NCBI GenBank assembly: GCA_001724265.1
Contig: MEDY01000383.1
Coordinates: forward strand, 1 to 29,225
Length of the DNA: 29,225 nt
Direction: 5' to 3'
Source: Rhizaria sp. SCN 62-66
Taxonomy: Eukaryota; Rhizaria, unplaced
The notes under the pieces were generated by a model that ran no database searches, was not told the origin of the DNA, and saw only the letters and a program-made list of their open reading frames with translations. A program made the translations under genes and the position numbers. Below, piece after piece: positions 1 to 8,561 of the stretch. Numbering within the stretch: position 1 is the stretch's first letter; every line of letters begins with the position of its first letter.

Positions 1-1808
1 CCGCCGCCGTGGCCGCGACCGCCGCGGCGGCGATGACGGCCGCGGGCGCGGGCGGCGGGCTCGCCCCGCGCGCGCCGCTGGGCCCCGGCGCCGGCGCAGG
101 CGCTGTGCCCTGCCCGCCGCCGCCCGCGCTCACCGCCGCAGCGGCTGCGGCGGCCAACGCGCTGTACGACGAGCGGTGCGAGGAGTACTTGGTGGTGTAC
201 AACCGGGGCCCGCTGACGATGTACATGATTGCGACGCCCGCGCCCACGGTCAGCGGGCGCAGCAGGCAAGCGCACCGCTCGGCCGCGCAGGCTCACTTCG
301 CCGAGATGAGGCAGCAGCAGCAGCAGCAGCAGCATAACACGGCGAACGTGGCGAATACGAACGTCGCTACCGCGCGGACGCACTCGCCGCGTCTGGGCTC
401 GACGACCGCTATCCCGTTGTCGCTGTACCGCAGGCTCGACGCGTTCCTCGCGCTCAACCTCCGCAAGCTGGCCGAGCTGCTCGCCGCCGCGCCCGCTGGC
501 GCCGCTGCCCCCACCCACAGCAGCGGCGGCGGCGGCAGCACCGGCTCTAACGGCACCGCGGCTGCGGGCAACAACAGCAGCGGCAGCGCGGCTGGCGCGG
601 CCGCGGGCGCCGGCGCCGGGTCTTCTGCGGTCTCCGCGACCGCTGATGGGGGCGCGAGCCTCGAAGCGGGGCCCGGCGAGACGCGGTTCATCTACTTCAA
701 CCAGCTCAACCTGGCCATCAAGTCCACGCTGGGCCCCTCGCAGCCCGCCGCCGGGCGCGGGCCCTCCGCCGCCGCCGCTGCGGGTTCGGGCTCGGGCGCC
801 GCCGCCGCTGCCGCCGCCGCCGCCGCCGCAGGCGCCGCCGCGGCCTCTGTCGCGGGCGCGGGCGCAGGGTCCGCGGCGGAGGCACTCTACCCGCTGCCGG
901 CCGGCTGCCCGCTCTCGGCGGCAGTCGTGCGCGTGCTGAACGGCATGCGCGCCGAGTTCGCCAAGGCCGACGAGCGCGCGGGCAGGGCAGCCGCGCTCAA
1001 GGCCAAGCTGCGCGCGGGGCGCGAGGCCGCCGCCGCGGCGGTCACCGTGGCCGCCGCGGCTGCGGCCGCGGTCGGGGGCAGTAACGGTGGTGTCGGCAAT
1101 GGCCGCAGTCTCAGTCCTAGCACGACGCTAGAGTCGGTGGTGGAGAGTCAGCGGCAGCAGCAGCAGGAGCAGGAGCAGAAGGAGAAAGAGCTGGGACAAG
1201 GGAAGCATGAGACTGAGATCGCTCTCGCTCCTGAGGCCGCACCTGAGACTCCTTTGGCTGCTGTCGAGACGACTCCGAAGGCGGAGACACCTAAGGCTGA
1301 GTCTGAAGACGAGGCTGAGCCCGAGCCTGAGACCCCTACTCTTGCGAGCGACACCGACGCTTCGAAGTCCCCTGCTGATGGCAACGACAAGGACGACAAG
1401 GGCGAGCCTCAGGACGAGGAGGCCGACTCTAAGCAAGAGCAAGAGCAGGAGCAGAAACCTGATCAAGAATCTACTACTGCTGAAGAGCAGGGACAGCAGG
1501 AGCAGCAAGAGGATGATGATCAAGAGCCCGAAATGGAGCGCGAGGCGGACGACCTGACTGTGGACGAGCTTGCCCGCGAGACCCGCGACGACGTCGACGT
1601 GTTGAACGACCTGCTGACGAGCGCGAGTCCTCTGGAGATCTGCGTCCGCACCAAGAGCGACGGCTGGGTCGTGGGCCGCCGCGCGGTCGAGTCCAAGCGC
1701 GAGTTCTACGTACTCATTGATGACGCTGCGTGCGCCAGTCTTGCTGACGTGCAAGTTGAAGTCGACAAGCTCACCAGGACCTTCTTCTACAACATCTTCA
1801 TCTTCTAA
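1..1808 (+). CDS. CCZ1: CCZ1 vacuolar fusion protein, 3' part (5' end outside the window)
   Basis: CCZ1 pairs with MON1 to form the guanine-nucleotide exchange factor for Rab7 on late endosomes and autophagosomes. The frame is open to the left edge, so the start lies upstream; the first ATG in the window (33) is inside a poly-Ala stretch and is not the true start. Counting codons from nt 9, family-like blocks appear in the expected order: YLVVYNRGPLTMYMIA (about residues 60-75), SLYRRLDAFLALNLRKL (about 138-155), FIYFNQLNLAIKSTL (from residue 227), a PLSAAVVRVLNGMRAEF block (about 303-320), then DGWVVGRR and the terminal FFYNIFIF. These resemble the last third of animal CCZ1, its third longin domain. 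Between the final two blocks lies an insert of about 220 residues, first Ala-rich, then Gln/Glu-rich and acidic (roughly nt 1020-1620). Other Ala/Gly inserts sit at about nt 470-660 and 740-880. It ends in TAA. No GTACG-type intron is seen. Family recognition is from memory of the conserved blocks. Confidence 0.8.
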   Translation, partial: AAVAATAAAAMTAAGAGGGLAPRAPLGPGAGAGAVPCPPPPALTAAAAAAANALYDERCEEYLVVYNRGPLTMYMIATPAPTVSGRSRQAHRSAAQAHFAEMRQQQQQQQHNTANVANTNVATARTHSPRLGSTTAIPLSLYRRLDAFLALNLRKLAELLAAAPAGAAAPTHSSGGGGSTGSNGTAAAGNNSSGSAAGAAAGAGAGSSAVSATADGGASLEAGPGETRFIYFNQLNLAIKSTLGPSQPAAGRGPSAAAAAGSGSGAAAAAAAAAAAGAAAASVAGAGAGSAAEALYPLPAGCPLSAAVVRVLNGMRAEFAKADERAGRAAALKAKLRAGREAAAAAVTVAAAAAAAVGGSNGGVGNGRSLSPSTTLESVVESQRQQQQEQEQKEKELGQGKHETEIALAPEAAPETPLAAVETTPKAETPKAESEDEAEPEPETPTLASDTDASKSPADGNDKDDKGEPQDEEADSKQEQEQEQKPDQESTTAEEQGQQEQQEDDDQEPEMEREADDLTVDELARETRDDVDVLNDLLTSASPLEICVRTKSDGWVVGRRAVESKREFYVLIDDAACASLADVQVEVDKLTRTFFYNIFIF

Positions 1809-2463
1809 AGTGCGATGCGCTACGAGTCTTAGTTGCGCGAGAAGAGAGTTAACGTTGTTCAACGATCGCAAGGATATTGAATTGATTTTCGTAGAGTATA
1901 TAATGAGTGCCTGTAGCTATTTTATGTATTTTTAATACAAACGACTATTGTTTTATGTCGCTGCAGTGCGTTTAGTAAAGGTCGAATGATACCAAAGACC
2001 GCGTCCTAATGCACTCAGCTGATTCTGCCGTCTGAGCGACGGGTGCGTGTCGTCCCTCAACTAATGTCCTTTTTTTGACAACATAATGAAAGATAATAGA
2101 CTGCAATGGGTATATTAAGAAAGTCTCGCACTTGATCTCTTTTAGGATTCAATTAAGGTTTCGTGTGCGAGAGATAAGGAAATCAAAACTGGCCTTAAGT
2201 TTTGATGCCCAAGCCGACGATGCAAACGTGGTCTGCATAACGAAACGCGTCCTTTCCAACCTGAAGACAGAAGACTACACAGGTGAATTTCTAAGATAAC
2301 AGCAAAATCGTACTGAATTTTTTAAAACCCGCGGTTCTATGCACGATGCCAATTCATATCCCTCGTAAAATTGCAAAACGCATGTTTCTAGACTCTATCT
2401 TGGTCCCATCCACACGTGCCAGGACCCACTTTCATCGGCCTAGCGGCCCGCCACAACCTTTTA
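1809..2463. other. Intergenic spacer between CCZ1 and acetyl-CoA synthetase
   Basis: About 650 AT-rich bases hold the CCZ1 3' end and the upstream region of the next gene. I see no open frame with coding character, no tRNA-like cloverleaf and no clear polyadenylation hexamer. Confidence 0.6.
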
Positions 2464-2474
2464 TCGGCCCCAAA
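2464..2474 (+). promoter_or_regulatory. Candidate promoter motif TCGGCCCCAAA
   Basis: The motif lies about 70 nt before the acetyl-CoA synthetase ATG. Nearly the same string (TCGGCCCCAAG) lies about 82 nt before the ATG at 8562. Two copies at a similar distance from two starts suggest a core-promoter or upstream element. This is pattern recognition only; no factor is assigned. Confidence 0.35.
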
Positions 2475-2534
2475 GTCTAACCCCAGTCTACTTTGCATCT
2501 TTTTCCTTCTGTCTGCGCTCAGTTTTCGTCCGTA

Positions 2535-5377
2535 ATGTCTGCGACCGAGGAGCCTGACACCCCGCTCGAGGCCGTGCGCGGCCCCGACTCGGCCATGTCC
2601 TCTGCGCCCACCTTCGCCCCGCCGGCGCACATCCGCGACAAGGCTGTGCTCCAGTCCCTCGAGGCCTACCAGGCTATGTACAACCGCTCCATTGCTGACC
2701 CGACCGCGTTCTGGGACGAGCAGGCCACCAAGGAGCTCTCCTGGGTCCGCCCTTACTCCTCCGTCGTCTCTGGCAGCTTCCAGGTACGTCTCACTTTCAC
2801 TCGACATTTATCTTTCAAACAAATATGCTTTTGACATTCACTGTCAGCCTTGAATTTTAAGTTGCATTGCCTTATATTTTTTATTATTATTAATCTAACA
2901 CGCGCTCATCGCATCTCGTATATCTTCTCTCTATTTTTTGGATTGGACTCGTTTCTTTTTCGCTTCCTGTATCTTTCAGGAGGGCGACGTGGCCTGGTTC
3001 ACAGGCGGCGCTCTCAACGTCTCCTACAACTGCGTCGACCGCCACGCGATCGCGACGCCGGACAAGGTGGCGATCCTCTGGGAGGGCGACCACCCGAGCG
3101 ACATCCGCAAGATCACGTACGCCCAGCTCCAGCGTGACGTGAGCCGCTTCGCCAACGCTCTGCTGCGCCGCGGCGTCCGCAAGGGCGACACCGTCTGCAT
3201 CTTCATGCCCATGGTGCCCGAGGTCGCCGTCGCCATGCTCGCTTGCGCGCGCATTGGCGCCGTCCACGCCGTCGTCTTCGCCGGCTTCTCCGTTGAGGCG
3301 CTCCGTGACCGCATCGTCGACGGCAACTGCGTAGCCATCGTCACAGCCGACCAGGCACGTGAATCAAGCATACCTTCTGTGAATCCGTTCATATCCTGAA
3401 CCTGGTGTCATTTAACTGTGTTGTACTTGCTTTCATATTTTCAGTTTCAAACTCTTTCATCCTTTGCGATATCTCTAATTTTATCTTTCTTATTCCGCTG
3501 TCCTTGGTTCGCTCGCAACCTTTTCTTTGACCATAACAGGGCAAGCGCGGTGGCAAGACGATCCAGCTGAAGAAGATTGTCGACCGCGCACTGCTGGCCG
3601 ACGTTGACGCAGCCGTGACTTCGGTCCACACGGTGTTCACCCTGCAGCACACGGGCGCCGCCGACGTGGCCGCGAGCATGCATCCCAACCGCGACATCTT
3701 CTACGCCGACGCCGTTGCGCGCGAGCGGCCCGTGTGCCCGCCCGTGCCCGTGGAGAGCGAGGACCCGCTGTTCATCCTCTTCACTTCGGGCTCCACCGGC
3801 CGCCCCAAGGGCGTGCAGCACTCTAGCGCGGGCTACCTGCTCTACGCCAAGATGACGCACAAGTACATCTTCGACCTCAAGGACGACGACGTGTACGCTT
3901 GCGTCGCCGACGCCGGGTGGATCACCGGACACAGCTACGTCGTCTACGGCCCGCTCGCCAACGGCTCCACCACGCTCATGTTCGAGAGGTACGTGCTATG
4001 TTCGAATGCTCGAACAAGAACGAAATGGCACTTTTCACTGTCGAGTTGATATCTCTTTCATCTCTTTGAGACAAATTGAACTATTCTGCATTATCATACT
4101 TCACAATAATACCAACTTACGTAATTGCTTTTTATGATTAAATAACTGTTATCTCACCTCAATCCTGACTTAAACACTCACTGTTCCTTCATCTCGCTTG
4201 TATACCCTACTCAGCACCCCGATGTACCCCGATGCGGGCCGCTACTGGGACATGGTGCAGCGCCACAAGGTGACGATCTTCTACACGTCCCCCACGGCCA
4301 TCCGCTCGCTCATGCGCTTCGACAACTCCTTCGTCTCTCGCTACGATTTGTCGACTCTGCGCATCCTGGGCACGGTCGGCGAGCCGATCAACCCCGAGGC
4401 GTGGAAGTGGTACTACGAGGTCGTCGGCGGCGGCCGCGCGTCGATCGTCGACACCTACTGGCAGACGGAGACGGGCGGCATCGTCATTACGGCCGTGCCC
4501 GGCGCCGTCCCCGCCAAGCCCGGCGCGGCCGGTCTCCCCTTCTTCGGCGTCGCCCCCGTGTTGCTCGACGCCAAGACGGGCGCCGTCATCGAGGGCAACG
4601 ACGCCTCCGGGCTGCTCTGCCTCTCCGCGCCGTGGCCCGGCATGTTGCGGTCGTGCTGGGGCGACCACGCGCGCTTCATGAAGACCTACTTCGCGGCCTA
4701 CCCCGGTTGCTACCTCACCGGCGACGGCGCGTACCGTGACAAGGACGGCCACTATTGGATCACGGGCCGCGTCGATGACGTCATCAATGTGTCGGGCCAC
4801 CGCATCGGCTCCGCGGAGATCGAGTCGGCGCTTGTCTCGCACCAGCATGTCGCCGAGGCCGCCGTCGTGGGTGTCCCGCATGAGCTCAAGGGCCAGGCGC
4901 TCTTTGCTTACGTCACTCTCAAGCTCGACGCGACCATCACGAACATCTTCAACGCCGAGCTGCTGCTCACCGTTGCCAAGGAAGTCGGGTCCTTCGCCAA
5001 GCCCGATTACATCGTCGTCTGCCCCGCGCTGCCCAAGACGCGCTCCGGCAAGATCATGCGCCGCCTCCTCCGCAAGATCGCCTGCCAGGTACGAACATTT
5101 ACAGCTATATATTGTATTCTGTTGATATAATGTTATGAGATTATTGTTTTGTTCACTGTGGACTATGATCAACTTTATTTTTATCTTTCTACGTGTCTAT
5201 CTTGTGCTTCAATCGCTCACTCATGTGTACGCTTCTGCTCTTGCTATTGTGCTTCGCTCTCGACTACTATAGGAGACCGACTCTCTTGGTGACCTGACGA
5301 CTCTGGCGGACAAGGAGGTCATTGACGACCTGATTCCCCGCGTCAACGAGGTTTTTGCTCCCGTCAAGAAGGCGTAA
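2535..5377 (+). CDS. ACS: Acetyl-CoA synthetase (AMP-forming), five exons
   Basis: Makes acetyl-CoA from acetate, ATP and CoA through acetyl-AMP. Exons: 2535-2783, 2980-3354, 3540-3988, 4215-5088, 5273-5377, joined in frame to give 683 aa, normal for the family. Visible motifs in order: YNCVDRH and [20 protein letters not shown] near the N-terminus, the adenylate-forming P-loop [12 protein letters not shown] (nt about 3780-3815), [38 protein letters not shown], the hinge region [19 protein letters not shown], and the C-terminal [11 protein letters not shown] that carries the catalytic, acetylation-controlled lysine. No N-terminal targeting peptide is evident, so a cytosolic (or nucleocytosolic) enzyme is likely. 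The start is the ATG at 2535; the same frame is open upstream to 2493 but without another ATG. Intron 2 begins GCACGT instead of GT. Intron 3 splits a Ser codon (phase 2); the others are phase 0. The stop is TAA. Confidence 0.95.
3355..3539 (+). other. GC-AG intron (intron 2 of acetyl-CoA synthetase)
   Basis: The exon ends in CAG and is followed by GCACGT, with acceptor ATAACAG. Only this donor keeps frame and joins TADQ to GKRGGK, the order expected in the family. The nearest GT (3359) would add 4 nt and break the frame. Every other intron in the window starts GTACG. Confidence 0.8.
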
Positions 5378-5680
5378 ACGCAAACGTTCCGATTGATACC
5401 GTCATTATAAGCTATGCTGCTGCATGGGTAATACGAGCTTCTCTAGAGAGGTTTCTTTGACTGCGTGGCTTGCACCTTTGTTTGATTTCGCCACAGTGCG
5501 GTCACAATGAAAGTCTTACTTTGCCAATAACAACAGCACAACATCACATGATGAAGATGCTGACGACGGAGACCGCTACAACGCTATCGTAGTGCGTCAT
5601 ATCATCGTCGTCACTTCTGTCTGTGTTGCCCGCCACGCTGTTGCTGTCGTTGTTGCTGTTACGGTCACCCTCTCTCAGGT

Positions 5681-5681
<1 letters not shown>

Positions 5682-5747
<66 letters not shown>
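5682..5747. repeat. Pure (GCT)n trinucleotide microsatellite, about 22 units
   Basis: An uninterrupted GCT run of about 66 nt, which reads AGC on the other strand, about 300 nt past the acetyl-CoA synthetase stop. Reading frames through it give poly-Ala or poly-Leu flanked by unrelated AT-rich sequence, so it is taken as non-coding. Confidence 0.9.
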
Positions 5748-5750
<3 letters not shown>

Positions 5751-6589
5751 TGTTTTCGTGACTCCCGCAGCAAATTTCTTTCTCTCTGTTTGCCTTCTTC
5801 TTTCTTTCCTGTATATTCCTCTTTCTTCATCTTTTGTCTCAATTCATATAACATTAACAATACTAAGATAATAATTACCGTCTCCGCACCATGATTAACG
5901 CCAACTTCATCATACACACAACTTTTATTCTAACTCTAACCTAACGAGGGTGTCGCAACTTGCTTGGATTGACTATATGTAATCTGAATCGTCAGCTGTA
6001 CAAACTATTTCCCTGTATGTTACTAATCGATATCAATTGTATTTGATAACAAACTTTCATTGCAACTGTCAAAATCTTCATGAATATTCAACGAAGTTAT
6101 TAAAAACCGAAGTCAGGCGCAGTTTTTTAGTCAGAACTTGCAAGCACGTGTTGGCTACTTGTACGAAGTATTGCTGCAACATTCGCCGACTACAAAATTG
6201 CAAAACTAGCCATGCTGTGATTCGACGTTATACGTTATATGTCATCGCATCGTCGCTCAATTGTCACTTGAATGTATTCCTATGGGTGGTACTTCACCCC
6301 ACTCACTCCCGCAAACGACGCACAACACGGCGTTTGCGCAATAAAACAACAAATCATGACTCATATGCACGGCAAAAGAAGTGTAATAATATAGTACTAT
6401 TATTAATATCACGAAACTATAAAACAAAAATTTGAAAAACAGAAACAAAACTATAAACTCAAATTTGTAGCCTCCGCTTTCGTCGCCTGACAACTAACAG
6501 GCGACAAAACGGCTGAATAATCTCTCTGTTGTTTCTAACGTAGAGTAGAAGAAAAAGAATAACAAACCACACACAACAAACAACAACAG

Positions 6590-6710
6590 CAAAAACAACT
6601 CACACAGGCGCATGTTTCACTTACGGTCACACACAAGCACACTTCGCACAACACAACACGTCCCAGTCGCACTTAAACGAACACAACACAACACAACACA
6701 ACCAAGTCTC
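6590..6710. repeat. ACAAC/ACACA-rich simple-sequence tract
   Basis: Loose tandem ACAAC and ACACA units, densest at about 6685-6702, just past the NUBP1 stop in its transcribed direction, where it would read as GTTGT repeats in RNA. Confidence 0.6.
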
Positions 6711-6794
6711 ACTTGATCCCGTTTGTTTTGTTTCGCTAAGACGACATCGTTTGCTTGCTTGCTTCTTTTTTTCGGTCCTTCTCAAGCTGAAGCC

Positions 6795-8179
6795 TTACTC
6801 CTCGTCGGCCATGAGCCCGGCCTTGAGCGCCTGCGTCTGCGCCTGCCGGCGCTCCTCATCGGCCTTGGCGACCTCGGCGGCGTCTGCGGCGTGCTGAGCC
6901 ATCTTGCCCTCGAGCCCCAGCTCCACCGCGGTCGCCGCGAGCGCCTGAGAGCGCGTGAAAAGCTGGCCGACGACGCTCTTGAACGCGTGGACCGCGGGCG
7001 CGGACGGGTAGGTGGCGGCGTAAGAGCAGCCCTGCTCGCACGCGCGCATGAGGTACGGGTCGAGCGGGATCGAGCCCAGGAACGGGACGTTCATCTCGGC
7101 GCACATGGCCGCCGCGCCGCCCGACGACGGCTCGAAAATGTCGGTATTGGTGCGGCAGTGGGGGCAGGTGAAGCCCGCCATGTTCTCCACCACGCCCAGC
7201 ACGGGCACGTTGACGCGCTGGCAGAACGTGAGCTCCTTGCGCACGTCAAGCAGCGCAACCTCCTGCGGCGTGGTGACGATGATGGCGCCGTCGACGGCCG
7301 CGTCCTTGAGGTACGTCGTGATCGAGAGGTGCTCGTCGCTGGTGCCCGGCGGCGCGTCGACGAGCAGAACGTCCAAATCGCCCCAGTAGACGTCGGTCAG
7401 GAACTGTTTGATGAGGCCGTTCTTGCGCGGGCCGCGCCAGATGATGGCGTCGTTCTTGGAGCCCAACATAAAGCCGACGGACATGACGCCCAGGTTTTCG
7501 GCCGCGTAGACGGGGGACCAGCCGTATGAAGACTTGCGCACTTCCTGGGCCTCGACGCCCATGATCTTGGGGACGGAAGGACCACAGATGTCGATGTCGA
7601 GGATGCCCACGTTAGCCTCCATGTCCGCGAGCAGCCACGCGAGCTGGAAAAAAGCGCAGAGAGAGCAAAAAAAAAGCAAGTAAGCAAGCAAAGATGAGTC
7701 AAGTGAGCTCTTTTCAATCGAGTACAAAGAGACGATATCGAGTGTCAAGACTCGGCTTGGTTGCTGGTTTAGTGATGATAGAGTGGGCGTACCTGGCAGG
7801 AGAAGGTGGACTTGCCGACGCCGCCCTTGCCCGAGAGGACGAGGATCTTGTGCTTGACTGTGGACAGCCGGTTGGCCACCTCGGCCACGGCCGGGTCACC
7901 CTGCTCCAGCAGCGCGCGCGCAGCGCCGGAAGAGCAGGCGGACTGGTTCGGGCAGCCCGAACAGCCGGAGGTCTTGCCGGCGGACTCGGCCGCGGGGCCC
8001 ACGCAGCCTGGGGGAAGGGGGAATTTGTGGGCAGGAATAGAAGAAAGTGATGAGAGTTGTGAGCGAAGTTCGGAGATTCAAGAGAGGGGGACGAGAGTTA
8101 GACGGAATAGACTCCAAAGATGGGGGGATTTTGAAGAAAGCGTACCCTGGTTGGCATTAGCAGGAACAGAATCACTCAT
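6795..8179 (-). CDS. NUBP1: NUBP1/NBP35 cytosolic Fe-S cluster scaffold ATPase, three exons
   Basis: Builds and transfers 4Fe-4S clusters in the cytosolic iron-sulfur assembly (CIA) pathway, normally as a complex with NUBP2/CFD1. Exons on the minus strand: 8179-8146, 8007-7793, 7643-6795, joined in frame (phase 1, then phase 0) to give 365 aa; animal and yeast members are about 320-330. The first splice rebuilds a Gly codon and brings in the first cysteine of the N-terminal motif C-x13-C-x2-C-x5-C, which matches NBP35 and separates it from CFD1. Then follow [19 protein letters not shown] (deviant Walker A), [43 protein letters not shown], and the bridging-cluster CPHC motif. An unusual 35-40 residue Ala/Glu/Gln-rich tail ends in MADEE. 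The stop is TAA. It is arranged head to head with the dNK gene. Confidence 0.94.
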
Positions 8180-8479
8180 GTTCGCTATGATAGGGGCAAG
8201 AGGGGGAAATAGGGGGGCAAGAGGCGGGTGAGCGGAGGGCAGGAGTGCGGTAGCGGACATTGGGAAGCTGGGGCTCAAACCTTCGCGTGCTCACAGAGAG
8301 CAAATATAGAAATTAGCAGAAATAAAAAAGCATAAACATAACAATACAGTTGGTATAGTCGCCAGATATCAATATTTTACGTTGATTGACGGAGCTCTTA
8401 TACGTCATCTGACCCACGCTTGATTGTCGTCACTCCTCTATTGTGGTGTCGGCATCGACAGCGGCTGGCGACCAGTTTT

Positions 8480-8490
8480 TCGGCCCCAAG
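8480..8490 (+). promoter_or_regulatory. Candidate promoter motif TCGGCCCCAAG
   Basis: Second copy of the motif seen at 2464-2474, about 82 nt before the ATG at 8562. Function is inferred from position only. Confidence 0.35.
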
Positions 8491-8542
8491 CCTAGAGCCA
8501 AGTCTTGTCCAGCGAGGTCATGAGTGAGGCTTGATTCAAAAC

Positions 8543-8550
8543 TTTCGCGC
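8543..8550 (+). promoter_or_regulatory. E2F-like site TTTCGCGC
   Basis: Matches the TTTSGCGC consensus of E2F/DP factors and lies 12 nt before the ATG at 8562. A second identical string is at 9118-9125. Salvage nucleoside kinases are S-phase genes in many eukaryotes, so the position is plausible, but GC-rich DNA makes chance hits common. Confidence 0.35.
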
Positions 8551-8561
8551 CCGACTGCAAG

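Larger units (their letters stand above)
5378..6794. other. Convergent intergenic region (3' ends of acetyl-CoA synthetase and NUBP1)
   Basis: About 1.4 kb with no supportable gene. It holds the GCT microsatellite (5682-5747), a very AT-rich stretch (about 5900-6480) and an ACAAC-rich tract (about 6590-6710) that would be in the NUBP1 3' UTR or just past it. Short open frames here have no coding character. Confidence 0.6.
8180..8561. promoter_or_regulatory. Shared head-to-head promoter region (NUBP1 and dNK exon 1)
   Basis: The 382 nt between the two divergent start codons is the likely bidirectional promoter. It contains TCGGCCCCAAG at 8480-8490 (also upstream of acetyl-CoA synthetase) and TTTCGCGCC at 8543-8551, an E2F-type string just before the rightward ATG. 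No other gene is seen. Confidence 0.5.

Noticed and set aside
1128-1871. Leu-rich antisense frame over the CCZ1 insert
   Set aside because: Poly-Leu arises from reading the Gln/Glu repeats backward; no start or promoter support.
5592-5894. Possible poly-Ala or poly-Leu small protein
   Set aside because: Created by the GCT repeat; flanks are AT-rich and unlike coding DNA here.
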